A stretch of DNA of 64,000 nucleotides from Pseudomonas viridiflava (GTDB lineage: Bacteria > Pseudomonadota > Gammaproteobacteria > Pseudomonadales > Pseudomonadaceae). Every line of letters begins with the position of its first letter. Position 1 is the stretch's first letter. The stretch spans positions 1 through 64,000 of the forward strand of contig NZ_UTHA01000311.1 of NCBI RefSeq assembly GCF_900582195.1. Reading direction: 5' to 3'. Below are positions 42,755 to 51,592 of this stretch, piece after piece. Below the pieces are notes generated by a model. That model was given only the letters and a program-made list of their open reading frames with translations. It made no database searches and was not told the DNA's origin. A program made the translations under genes and the position numbers.

Positions 42755-44211
42755 TGCCCGACCTGAGCGGTTTGTTGCCCAGCGCCCGGGAATACGTTGC
42801 GTTTGCAGATTTTCGCTTCGACTTTCTGTGGCGCGGTGCCCGCTTCCGGGCCCTGGACTTCGACCGCCAGCAGGTTTTGCGAGGCCCAGTCTTCGTCCGT
42901 GCGCAACTCAAAGGCGAAACGACCGTCGGTGTCGGAGGTTTCCGGTTTCTCGATCTTGATGTCCTCGTGGCGACCGTTCATGTACCAGAGGGTGGCTTGC
43001 AGGGTTTTCACCGAAGGGTCGGCGAAGCGGATGTCGACCTGATGGCTGCTGTTCTGCAGGTTCAGGTTCTTGCTGTTGACCAGCAGTTCTTGTTTGCCGC
43101 CCGGCTTGAGCGTGGTGCTCGCGGACATTTGCGCGTCTTTGCCTTCGCAGCCGTTGTCGAGAAGAGACATCATCTGACGATAGATGGTTTCCTGGTCGAG
43201 GCGGTACAGCGGCGAGAATTCCCAGATGAGAATCTTCGGCGGCGTCTTCTGGAATTCGTCGCTGCCCAGGTACTGCAACATCGAACCTTCCAGACCACCG
43301 CCGGGGAAGGCGACGTTGAGAATGTCGGCGCCGATGGCTTCTTCGAGGAAACCGGCGAAGTTGTAGTTCTTGCCGCTGTGCGAAGTACCGACGAGGGTGA
43401 TTTGCGGGTTGCCGGAATCACCGAACAGGTCGCCGTCACCCGCTTCGCCCTTAGGCTCGGTGGTGAACTGATCCATGTACTGGATCGCGTAACTGGTGCC
43501 GCACAGTTGCCCGGCCATGTTGTGCAAAGTGCCGGTCTTGCCCATGCGCCCGGAGCGCTTGGTTTCGAATTCACGTTTGGGAATGTCGGCGAAGGACGGG
43601 ATCTGCTTGACCTTTTCGGCGACGATTTTCGCCGTGCGCTGCGCACCGTATGGCGTCCAGTGTTGGTCGCCGCGGAAGTAGAAGTCGTGGGCGGGCAGGG
43701 TGTCCGGCAGCGATTCATTGGTCAGCGGCGACAGGTCCGGCACCACGTAACCCATCTTGGCGAAACGGCCGAGCATGGTCTTGTAGTTGCCCAGCGCTTT
43801 CTCGTAATCGAACGCGGCTTTTTCCTGCGGGTTGAGCTTGTTGCGGTTCACCAGGCCACGGGTCGGCTGGTAAACGATCACCAGCTCAACGCCTTTGGCC
43901 TTGAACGCATCGTGCAGCTGTTGCAGGCGTTTGTAGCCGGCTGGGGTGGTGTTGAACTCGGTGCGCAAATCTTCCTGCGTCCGGAACAGCCAGTCGCCTT
44001 GCGCCTGCACCAGGGTGGTGAAGTTCTGCTGGTAACGCGTGGTGTAGTTCTTCGCGTCATGGGCGGCCGGGCACAGGTTGCAGCACGGTTCGGCGCTGAA
44101 CTTCGGCGGCGTGGCGGCGGCGCTTTCATCGGCGCGGGCGCCGTTGCTGGCCGCGAGAATGCCCACGGTCAGGGCCGACAGGCTGAGTAATCTGATCAAG
44201 TGTGGGTGCAT
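42751..44211 (-). CDS. algX: Alginate O-acetyltransferase AlgX
   Basis: This gene encodes 486 residues, periplasmic. The signal peptide ends near ARA (residue 27). The SGNH-like domain has D182 and H184 in DQHWTPYG and S277 in GTSHS, the triad that carries out the terminal acetylation. A carbohydrate-binding beta-domain forms the last ~120 residues. Two cysteine pairs (CCNLC near 43; CGTS near 237) can form disulfides. It overlaps algL by four bases and follows algG by 10 bp. Confidence 0.96.
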   Translation of the reverse strand: MHPHLIRLLSLSALTVGILAASNGARADESAAATPPKFSAEPCCNLCPAAHDAKNYTTRYQQNFTTLVQAQGDWLFRTQEDLRTEFNTTPAGYKRLQQLHDAFKAKGVELVIVYQPTRGLVNRNKLNPQEKAAFDYEKALGNYKTMLGRFAKMGYVVPDLSPLTNESLPDTLPAHDFYFRGDQHWTPYGAQRTAKIVAEKVKQIPSFADIPKREFETKRSGRMGKTGTLHNMAGQLCGTSYAIQYMDQFTTEPKGEAGDGDLFGDSGNPQITLVGTSHSGKNYNFAGFLEEAIGADILNVAFPGGGLEGSMLQYLGSDEFQKTPPKILIWEFSPLYRLDQETIYRQMMSLLDNGCEGKDAQMSASTTLKPGGKQELLVNSKNLNLQNSSHQVDIRFADPSVKTLQATLWYMNGRHEDIKIEKPETSDTDGRFAFELRTDEDWASQNLLAVEVQGPEAGTAPQKVEAKICKRNVFPGAGQQTAQVGQ

Positions 44212-44221
44212 AAAATTATCC

Positions 44222-45793
44222 TCAGTCCTGCATTTCGGTCTGGCGTTCGACAGGGTCGATCAGCACGGCTTTCTGCTGGCGCACCAGCAGGTCGAGAATT
44301 TCATCCTGGCGCTCGCCGAGGATGCCGTTGAAGCTGATGCCGCTGGATTTGGTCGGCGCCAGCATCGACACGCGATACAGCTCGACACTCAACGGCGAAT
44401 CGATCGACAGCGGGCCGCTGCCGTTGGCCGCCAGTTCACCGCCAACGACGATCAGCGACACCTGGGCATCGAACGGGTCGAGCTTGATGTCACGGTCGGT
44501 GTCGGTCAGATCTTTGATGTGGCCGTAGACGCCGGTCAGACCGTTGGCCATGGCGACGTTTTCGTAGAGGCGGATGTTCACGCTGTTACGAATGCGTATG
44601 CCGTGGCGCTTGTTGCTGATGACCTTGTTGCCCCACAGCAGGTTGTCGGCAGACTCGTAGAGGGTGATGCCGTCGGTGTGGTTCTTGTAGATCTCGTTGT
44701 AGGCAATGATGTTGTTGACGCTGTTACGGTCGATCACCAGGCCCGAGAGTTTGTTGTCGTAGCTTTTGTTGTTGAAGATGAAGCTGTCGTTGACCTCACG
44801 GGAAATAATGATCCCGTGCTTCTTCTTCGTACCGTACACAGTGTTCTCGGCGATGATCAGACCGTGGGAACGGTCGTGCGGGTCGATGCCGTAGACGATG
44901 TTGTCTTTGTAGGTGTTGCCCTTGACCACGAAGTCGCGGGTCTCGTAGCAGTAGAAGCCGTACCACATGTCGGAGAACTCGGAGCCGACGATCCAACCGG
45001 TCGGTTCAGGGCGCTTGAGGACCTTGGCCATGTTCGGCGTGTACTGGGAAATACTCACCCCGTACGACTTACTGTTGGCGTAGCCGAAACTGGCCATCTT
45101 GCTGTTGACGATGTAGGTCTCGGTGCCACCCCAGGCGAGCAGGAACGGACGGAATTCCTTCGGCGAACGGAACGTCGCCGGGCCGTTTTCCTTTTCGCGC
45201 CAGCCGGTGACTTTGGTGTCACGCACGAACAGTTGGCCGTCGTTGACCATGAACGCACCGGCCTCTTGCGACAGGCGCAGTTCCTGGGTCTGACCGTCGA
45301 TTTCGAGGATGCCTTTACGGCCAACGACGATCGGCAGCTTCGACAAATACACGCCCGGCGAGGTCTCGCTGAAATACTGCTTGGGCAGTTTCTGCGCCAG
45401 ATCCTTGAGGTTCATGTAGCCGTCGTCGACGAAGATCGCCTGCGGGATGCCGTGCTGACGCACCACCCATTCGGCCATCTTGTTGTCGCCGCCGATGAAG
45501 TCCTTCAGCGCGTCTTCCTGCATCATCCGGCGCACGCTGATCTTGCCCGGTTTGCTGCGGACGATTTTCGCCGCAGCGGCTTCGGCGGTGTAGCCGGAAA
45601 TGTCCGGCAGTTTCGGCGCGGCCAGATTCAGCGCCTCGGTGGGTGCGCTGCTGACGGTGTAGGTCTTGGCTTGTTGCAGCTCTTTGGCGGTGGTCACCGG
45701 CTTAACCGGCTCCACAGTCGCGAAGGCGCTGGCGCTGGCCAGCAGCATCGCGCCGGCCAGCAGGCTGAGTGAGCCTGTCCTGGTGCTGATCAT
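44222..45793 (-). CDS. algG: Mannuronan C5-epimerase AlgG
   Basis: This gene encodes 523 residues, periplasmic. It changes D-mannuronate to L-guluronate in the growing polymer. The signal peptide is MISTRTGSLSLLAGAMLLAS with cleavage after AFA. A right-handed beta-helix with CASH repeats follows and includes the catalytic DPHDRSHG motif. The ATG at 45793 has GGGAG 8 bp before it. An upstream ATG overlapping the algE stop (45820) would add nine non-signal residues. Confidence 0.96.
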   Translation of the reverse strand: MISTRTGSLSLLAGAMLLASASAFATVEPVKPVTTAKELQQAKTYTVSSAPTEALNLAAPKLPDISGYTAEAAAAKIVRSKPGKISVRRMMQEDALKDFIGGDNKMAEWVVRQHGIPQAIFVDDGYMNLKDLAQKLPKQYFSETSPGVYLSKLPIVVGRKGILEIDGQTQELRLSQEAGAFMVNDGQLFVRDTKVTGWREKENGPATFRSPKEFRPFLLAWGGTETYIVNSKMASFGYANSKSYGVSISQYTPNMAKVLKRPEPTGWIVGSEFSDMWYGFYCYETRDFVVKGNTYKDNIVYGIDPHDRSHGLIIAENTVYGTKKKHGIIISREVNDSFIFNNKSYDNKLSGLVIDRNSVNNIIAYNEIYKNHTDGITLYESADNLLWGNKVISNKRHGIRIRNSVNIRLYENVAMANGLTGVYGHIKDLTDTDRDIKLDPFDAQVSLIVVGGELAANGSGPLSIDSPLSVELYRVSMLAPTKSSGISFNGILGERQDEILDLLVRQQKAVLIDPVERQTEMQD

Positions 45794-45819
45794 GTCGGGC
45801 ACTCCCTTGGCGGTTTGCA

Positions 45820-47301
45820 TCAGAAGCGCCAGATCACGTCGATGAACGCGCGGTGCATGTACGAATCAACCTGCTTGCCATAGGCATCGCCCGGTTTGAA
45901 CACACCGCCACGGAAACGCACCAGTGCCGAAGGCTCGTCGATCGACTGGCTCAACGCCGCCGGCAACAGGCCTTGCTTGAAGTACTTGGTGACGACCAGG
46001 TCCATCTCCTGACCCAGATCCTTGTTGCCGTCTTCAAGCGGCAGCGAAGTGCTGGAGAGGATCGCGCCGGTGGCGTCGTCGGTGTTGTTTTCCACCGCGT
46101 TGATACCGTTGCTGCCCACCGGCTTGTTGCCGTCGACACGCCAGAACTTGTGGTAGATCAGGCTGGCGTCGTACTCGTCGTTGACCATCCACGAACCGAA
46201 CAGGGTCGCGGTCTGCATGTTGTTCATTTCGCCACGGAAGGCTTCGCCGAAACGGTGAACCCGCGAGCGCGTACCGGTGTAGTTGGAGCGGTTGCTCTCC
46301 AGACCGTTCTGCTCGTAATCAGCGCTGGCGCGGGCATAGGCACCGCCGACTTGCCATTGCGGATCGAGGCGCAGACGCACACCGATGTCGGTGGCCCAGC
46401 CGTTGACGTCATCGCTGCGCTTGGCTTGTGCCGGGCGCGAGCCATCGGCGTTCAACGCGTTGACCGTGTCGCGGTCGCCGCTCATGCCGGTGATGCTGCC
46501 CCAGTAGTTCAAGGTGTTGGTGTTGCGCCAGTTGTAGGCGTCGCTGTCAGCGGTCAGGCCGATCCAGCTGATGTCGCCATTCTCGGTCTTGTCCAGCGAG
46601 TCGCGCGGCACGCCCGGTTCGGCGTAATCGAGTTTGCCGTCATCGTGGGTGTGATGACCGCGAATGCCGACCCAGTTGCCCGGCGTCCACTGGTAAGCCG
46701 CATCGGCGTAGGCGTGCAGGCGATCCTTGTCTTTCGGCGCCAGCTCTTTGAGGTCGGTGCGGTATTCGCTGAACCGTTCGGCGACACCGGCGTTGGCGCG
46801 CAGCAGGGTGGTATCGAAGGTCCAGTTCAGCGCTTCGATGTTGGTGTCGCGCCATTGGCCATCGTCATTGCGCAAACGCTGGCGACCGAACTTGAGCATT
46901 TCGCCCGGGTACGGGGTGAGGCCGCTGTAGCCGACCCAGAACTCGCGCATCGCCAAGTAGTTTTTCTTGGTTTTGCGATCACTGTTGTCGGTGGCTTGTT
47001 CACCGTCGGATTGTTGCAGGGTGTCGGTTTCGATGATGTCGGTCGAGGTCACGGCCTGACCCATGGCGTAGGCGCTCCACGCGCCGCTTTCGCCGTAGAC
47101 CCACGGACGCAGGTCGAGGCCGACGCCGTTGACGTCGCCGCCGCTGGCGGTGCCGAGGTCACGGTCGTCTTCGGACTGGCCGGTGACTTTCACTTCCAGG
47201 CCAAAGTTCTTGGTTTCAGTCATCGCGGCCAGTGTCGGGCAAGACCAGATCAGCGCGAACGAAAGGCCAATGCCGGCCTTCACGAATGGATTCAACTTCA
47301 T
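45820..47301 (-). CDS. algE: Alginate outer-membrane porin AlgE
   Basis: This gene encodes 493 residues with a signal peptide ending at TLAA (about residue 26). The mature part is an 18-strand beta barrel ending in RAFIDVIWRF with a C-terminal phenylalanine, and is typically rich in arginine, suited to passing an anionic polymer. AlgE is the exit pore and works with the lipoprotein AlgK. The start overlaps the algK stop by four bases. Confidence 0.96.
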   Translation of the reverse strand: MKLNPFVKAGIGLSFALIWSCPTLAAMTETKNFGLEVKVTGQSEDDRDLGTASGGDVNGVGLDLRPWVYGESGAWSAYAMGQAVTSTDIIETDTLQQSDGEQATDNSDRKTKKNYLAMREFWVGYSGLTPYPGEMLKFGRQRLRNDDGQWRDTNIEALNWTFDTTLLRANAGVAERFSEYRTDLKELAPKDKDRLHAYADAAYQWTPGNWVGIRGHHTHDDGKLDYAEPGVPRDSLDKTENGDISWIGLTADSDAYNWRNTNTLNYWGSITGMSGDRDTVNALNADGSRPAQAKRSDDVNGWATDIGVRLRLDPQWQVGGAYARASADYEQNGLESNRSNYTGTRSRVHRFGEAFRGEMNNMQTATLFGSWMVNDEYDASLIYHKFWRVDGNKPVGSNGINAVENNTDDATGAILSSTSLPLEDGNKDLGQEMDLVVTKYFKQGLLPAALSQSIDEPSALVRFRGGVFKPGDAYGKQVDSYMHRAFIDVIWRF

Positions 47302-48809
47302 AATTTTTCCTCGCCGTCTTCTTCTTGCAGGGCGTGCAGTTGCAGCGTGTTCGGGTTCAGAGCGCCACGGCTGGCTTGCTCTTGTTGCAGCAGACGTTGC
47401 GCTTCGGCGAGACGCTCGGGCGGCAATTGCGCGGCGAGGGTGGTCGCCAGCTCATCGGCTTGCGGGGTGTTTTGCGCCTTGGCCAATTGGCTGAACACGT
47501 ATGCGTTGACCGGGTCGGGCTTGGTGCCCTTGCCTTGGGAAAACAGTTGGGCGATGGCGAAGTCGGCGCTGTTCTGGCCGTTGCGCGCAGCGGTCAGCAG
47601 GTGGTTGAGAGCCTTCTGCGGATAGACCTTGCCCAGGTAGCCACGGCGATAGATCTGGCCGAGGTAGTAGTCGGCGGCGACTTCGCGGCCAACGGCTTTC
47701 TGGAAATGTTCTTCGGCGACTTTGGCGTCGGCCGGGACCATTTTGCCTTCGTAGTAGAGCTTGCCCAGCAACAACTCGGCGCGCGGCTGGTCGGCGGCAC
47801 GGCCATTGTCGAGGTACTTCATCATCTGATCGACGTCGCCCAGTTCCGGGTAGTCGTAGAGCAATTGTGCGAGGGTGACCCACGACGCCGGATAGCCCGG
47901 AGCGATCGGCTCAAGCAGCGACTGCGCGGTTTTTTCGTCGGGCTTGCCGAGGGTCGAATCGGCCAATACACGGGCCACGGAATCGACGCGCTGCGCGGTG
48001 ACGGTGCCACGGCTGTAACCAGCCTGCATCTGCTTGATCAGCTCGGCTTGTTGCTCAGGCTGCGCGCGTTTCTGGTAAACGGTGGCCAGTTCGACGTAGC
48101 AGATGTCGGTGGTGTTGAGCGCGGCTTTGCAGATCTTTTCTACGTCATCCAGGTGCTGGTCGTAGGTGCCTTGGGTGCGATACAGCAGCACCTGCGCCAG
48201 ACCCGCTTCCGGGTAGCCGGATTTGCGCCACTGGTCGATCTGCTGCTGCGCGTTGATATTCGGGAAGCTGTGCGGGTATTGCAGGTAGAGCATCGCCAGC
48301 GGGATCAACGTGTTGCCTTCGCCATTGGCGGCGGCTTTTTTCAGCAGGGTTTCGGCTTCGTGGTGTTCGGCTTCGGTAGAACCCGGTTTGGCCACCAGCA
48401 AGCGGCCGAGACGTGCCTGAGCACGCGGCGAAACACTGGCGGCGGCGCGGTAAGTCGCTTCGGCCTGTTTCATTTGCGCAGGGTCGCGGCTGTCGACCTG
48501 GATATCAGCGAGGCCGACTTGCGCTTCGCTGTAACCCAGATCGGCCAGTTGCTGATAGTTCTGCGCGGCGGTGGCGGTGTCGCCACGCTTGAGCGCTTCG
48601 TTCGCCAGACGCTGATCGGGCAGGCCGGCGCAACCGGCCAGGCTCACCGCCAATGCCAAGGCGCACACTGAACCCATGTGGGAGCGAGCTTGCTCGCGAA
48701 AGCGGTGTGTCACTCGGCACTGAGGCTGAATGTCAGAATGCATTCGCGAGCAAGCTCGCTCCCACAGGGTTTGTGGTGTGCTTGAGATGGGTGGAGTAGT
48801 CACAGGCAT
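47298..48809 (-). CDS. algK: Alginate secretion lipoprotein AlgK, 5' end altered by a REPIN
   Basis: From LAGCAGLPDQRL onward the protein is a normal AlgK: lipidated cysteine, then nine or so TPR/Sel1-like repeats over about 430 residues, ending in HALQEEDGEEKL. It localises and stabilises AlgE. The 5' end is abnormal. A REPIN (48678-48768) lies in frame inside the coding sequence just before the signal peptide, so the open frame begins with residues encoded by the REP. The possible starts are ATG 48809 and GTG 48803 (GAGG well spaced), ATG 48743 and ATG 48677. The last gives a signal peptide of only 15 residues before the cysteine, without a positive charge. The longer starts give a 59-residue leader whose basic part (RVTHRFREQARSH) comes from the REP. 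Function is likely but unproven. Confidence 0.9.
   Translation of the reverse strand: MPVTTPPISSTPQTLWERACSRMHSDIQPQCRVTHRFREQARSHMGSVCALALAVSLAGCAGLPDQRLANEALKRGDTATAAQNYQQLADLGYSEAQVGLADIQVDSRDPAQMKQAEATYRAAASVSPRAQARLGRLLVAKPGSTEAEHHEAETLLKKAAANGEGNTLIPLAMLYLQYPHSFPNINAQQQIDQWRKSGYPEAGLAQVLLYRTQGTYDQHLDDVEKICKAALNTTDICYVELATVYQKRAQPEQQAELIKQMQAGYSRGTVTAQRVDSVARVLADSTLGKPDEKTAQSLLEPIAPGYPASWVTLAQLLYDYPELGDVDQMMKYLDNGRAADQPRAELLLGKLYYEGKMVPADAKVAEEHFQKAVGREVAADYYLGQIYRRGYLGKVYPQKALNHLLTAARNGQNSADFAIAQLFSQGKGTKPDPVNAYVFSQLAKAQNTPQADELATTLAAQLPPERLAEAQRLLQQEQASRGALNPNTLQLHALQEEDGEEKL
48678..48768. repeat. REPIN inside the 5' end of algK
   Basis: Two inverted REP cores (GTGGGAGCGAGCTTGCTCGC and its complement) with a 50-bp spacer sit between the alg44 stop and the lipoprotein signal region of algK. 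No stop is created in the algK frame. Confidence 0.92.
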
Positions 48810-48818
48810 GTCCTCGAC

Positions 48819-49988
48819 TTAAAGACCGGCAGCCATGGCTTTGTCGATCAGCCAGTTCAGGTTCGGGCCACGGTCGCTGTTCACTTCCACCGGGCGGCCG
48901 GCGAGGCTGCTGTCGAGCGGCTCGTCAGGCTGGATCTGTACGCGGATGTCGGAGGACAGGTCGGCGCTTTTCAGGCTGGTGCTGCTGACGATCTTGCCGG
49001 TGCGGGTCTTGTCTTCGCCGGCGATCTGGAAGCTCACCGGGGTGCCCGGACGCACGTCGCCGAACTGGCGATAGGAGAAGCGCGCATCGACGGTGGCCTG
49101 GGTGTTGCGCGGCACCAGTTGGAAGATCACATCGCCCTTGCTCGCGTATTGACCGTCGGCGACCAGTTGCTGGGCCACGGTGCAATCGCATGGCGAGGTC
49201 AGGGTGCCGGTCATTTGCTTGCCGAACAGTTCTTCAACCTTGGCCGGCGACAGTTGATCTTCTTCCAGATGACCCTTGAGCACGTCGAGCATGCTGGTGC
49301 TGAAGGTCGCCAGTGGTGCGCCTTTGGCCGCGACGCCGTCGGACTTGACCAGACTCTGCACGGTGCCGTCACGCGGCATGGTGATGTTCATCCCCGGCAC
49401 GCTGACCAGACCGGCCTGCGCATGGCTGACGAAGTACATGCCGTACACCGATTTGAAAATGAAACCCGCCGCGACCAGGCCAACGGCGAAGATACCGGCG
49501 CTGAAGGTCACCGCTTTCAGTCGACCGAACGGGGTCATGCCGGAGCCGCCGTCCTTGACCTTGCGTGCCTTGGTGAAGTTGTCGCGCTGCAGGGTCGCCA
49601 GCACTTCGCCGATGCTGACGATGTCGCCGGCCAGGTGCGAAGTGATCAAGTGGCGCAGGGTGGAAATATCCTGCGGCTCCAGATTCTGGAACTGGCAGCC
49701 GGCGCGGCCGGTCTGGCGGTCGAAGGAACGCACTTGCAGTTCAACGTCCATGGCGATGCCAAGGTTGTCGATGACGAATTGCAGACGCGCCTTGTACACC
49801 TGGCCAATGGTCAGCTGCAGTTGCCCGGCGTTGAACGCCAGACCACCGGCCGACAGGTCGATGACCCGCGCTTCGACCGGCGTCCGGTCAGGACCGAAGA
49901 AGCGCAGTTTGGCCGGGATTTTCACGCGGGCGTGTTGGCGCTGGGCTTCGGATTCATGCACTACGTTGGCGTTGACGGCGGTATTCAT
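48819..49988 (-). CDS. alg44: Alginate co-polymerase Alg44 with PilZ domain
   Basis: This gene encodes 389 residues. The N-terminal PilZ domain (about 14-120) has the c-di-GMP motif R17-x-x-x-R21 and D44-x-S46-x-G48-G49 complete, so alginate polymerisation is under c-di-GMP control. One membrane helix (about 160-182) leads to a periplasmic HlyD-like domain with barrel and lipoyl parts. It works with Alg8 at the inner membrane. It is followed 9 bp later by the open frame of algK. Confidence 0.96.
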   Translation of the reverse strand: MNTAVNANVVHESEAQRQHARVKIPAKLRFFGPDRTPVEARVIDLSAGGLAFNAGQLQLTIGQVYKARLQFVIDNLGIAMDVELQVRSFDRQTGRAGCQFQNLEPQDISTLRHLITSHLAGDIVSIGEVLATLQRDNFTKARKVKDGGSGMTPFGRLKAVTFSAGIFAVGLVAAGFIFKSVYGMYFVSHAQAGLVSVPGMNITMPRDGTVQSLVKSDGVAAKGAPLATFSTSMLDVLKGHLEEDQLSPAKVEELFGKQMTGTLTSPCDCTVAQQLVADGQYASKGDVIFQLVPRNTQATVDARFSYRQFGDVRPGTPVSFQIAGEDKTRTGKIVSSTSLKSADLSSDIRVQIQPDEPLDSSLAGRPVEVNSDRGPNLNWLIDKAMAAGL

Positions 49989-50023
49989 AGGGGCGATTTC
50001 CTTGTTAATTCAATAGGGGCGGG

Positions 50024-51505
50024 TCAGACCATCATCAGCAGCACGGCGACGAAAATGCTGCCGGCGGAGAAGGTCATGGTCCGAGACGACCAAGTGTTGA
50101 ACCAACGTTGAAAGCTGGCGAGATCACGGGTCAGGGATGTGGGTTGGCGAGTCCAGGATTGCTGGTCGAGGCGGAAGAACACGTAGATCTTCACCAGCGC
50201 GCCGACGATCTGGTTGTAATACAGAATCGCGGGGTAAGCCGGGCCGATGCGGTGACCGGAGCACGACAGCAACAGGGTCAGGATCAGGCGGGTGATGCCG
50301 ATCCACAGCAGGTACACCAGGATGAATGCGGTGCCGTACTTGAAGCTGGCAATCAGCGCCACGGTCAGGCCGAGCAGAGAGGTCCACATCGATACGCGCT
50401 GGTCGAACAGCACCACCGAGGTGAAGGCGCCAAGGCGTTTCACACCCAGGCCCAGCGCTCGCGAGTTCTGCCGCAGGTTGTTGCCGTACCAGCGGAACAT
50501 CAGTTTGCGGCTGGCCTTGATGAAGCTCTTTTCCGGCGGGTGTTCAACGGTGTTGATCGCCGCGTCAGGCACGTAAAAGGTGTCGTAGCCAAGCCGCATC
50601 AGGCTGAACCAGCTCGACTTGTCGTCGCCGGTCAAAAACTTGAAACGGCCCAGACGCCAGTGTTGCAGCGAGTCGCTTTCAACGTCGGCGATGAATTCCG
50701 GGTTGGTCACCACGGTGGCGCGGAACACCGACATACGACCGGTCATGGTCAGTACGCGTTTGGACAGGGCCATCGAGCACATGTTGATGTGGCGCTGGGC
50801 GAAACGCAGCTTGTGCCATTCGCTCATGATGTAGCCGCCGCGCACTTCGCAGAATTCGTTGGTGGTCAGGCCGCCGACGTTGCCGAACAGCTGGAACCAC
50901 GGCACGGTCTTGCGCACGGTGCCTTCACCGAGCACGGTGTCGCCATCGATCACGGCAACCACGGCGCGGTCGTCCGGCAGGTGGCGGGAGATCGCGCGGA
51001 AACCATAGGCCAGGCCATCACGTTTGCCGGTGCCGGGAATACGCACGAAGTCGAGCTTCACGCGGTCTGGCGGATTCATCCGCGCCCACAGTGCCTTGAC
51101 CAGCAGCTCATCGGACATTTCCACGATCGAGCAGACCACGGTGGTCGGCAGTTCGCAGTCGATGGCTTCACGGATCACCGAGCTGTAGACCTGCGCGGTA
51201 GTCAGCGCGTCGATACGGAAACTGGTGACCATCAGAAACACATGCGATGGGTCCGCCGCCTTACCCAGCTTGCGCACTTTGCGGCGCAGGTGCGGGTAAA
51301 CGATGTAGAGAAAAATCATGCCGCGCACAAAGTGCGTTGCACCCATCGAGTAGCGCCAGATACCCACGGCGCCAATCAGGAAAATGAAGTCCTTCGACTC
51401 GGAGTCGAATGTGGACGTGGGCAGCATCAAGGCCAGGCCCATCAGCAGACTGAGATAAAAAAGCCAGCCGGCTGATTGCAGAAAAAAATGTTTGAGCTTG
51501 CTCAT
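50024..51505 (-). CDS. alg8: Alginate polymerase Alg8, family 2 glycosyltransferase
   Basis: This gene encodes 493 residues, inner membrane. It polymerises GDP-mannuronate. Helices at the N-terminus (residues 10-70) precede a cytoplasmic GT-A domain with AVIDGDTVLG (DxD-like) and the acceptor aspartate in ADVESDSLQHWRLGRFKFL (QxxRW-like: QHWRLGR), and four or more helices follow. The ATG at 51505 aligns with the family start (MSKLKHFFLQSAGW). One at 51514 is possible; neither has a good ribosome site. Confidence 0.95.
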   Translation of the reverse strand: MSKLKHFFLQSAGWLFYLSLLMGLALMLPTSTFDSESKDFIFLIGAVGIWRYSMGATHFVRGMIFLYIVYPHLRRKVRKLGKAADPSHVFLMVTSFRIDALTTAQVYSSVIREAIDCELPTTVVCSIVEMSDELLVKALWARMNPPDRVKLDFVRIPGTGKRDGLAYGFRAISRHLPDDRAVVAVIDGDTVLGEGTVRKTVPWFQLFGNVGGLTTNEFCEVRGGYIMSEWHKLRFAQRHINMCSMALSKRVLTMTGRMSVFRATVVTNPEFIADVESDSLQHWRLGRFKFLTGDDKSSWFSLMRLGYDTFYVPDAAINTVEHPPEKSFIKASRKLMFRWYGNNLRQNSRALGLGVKRLGAFTSVVLFDQRVSMWTSLLGLTVALIASFKYGTAFILVYLLWIGITRLILTLLLSCSGHRIGPAYPAILYYNQIVGALVKIYVFFRLDQQSWTRQPTSLTRDLASFQRWFNTWSSRTMTFSAGSIFVAVLLMMV

Positions 51506-51592
51506 CAGCGTCATCCGAAGGTAAGGGAGGCTTCAAGCTGCAAGCTCCGAGCTGCAAGTCCTGCAGCTCGAAGCTTGTCGCTTAGGTCTGCG

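Noticed and set aside
36190..47625. Long open frames on the plus strand opposite algA, algJ, algI, algX, algG and algE (for example 36190-37635, 39695-41281, 42754-44190, 44078-45772, 45853-47625).
   Set aside because: They are exact antisense of well-identified alginate genes. Their products are rich in His, Gln, Arg and Val as expected for mirror frames of high-GC genes, with no domains.
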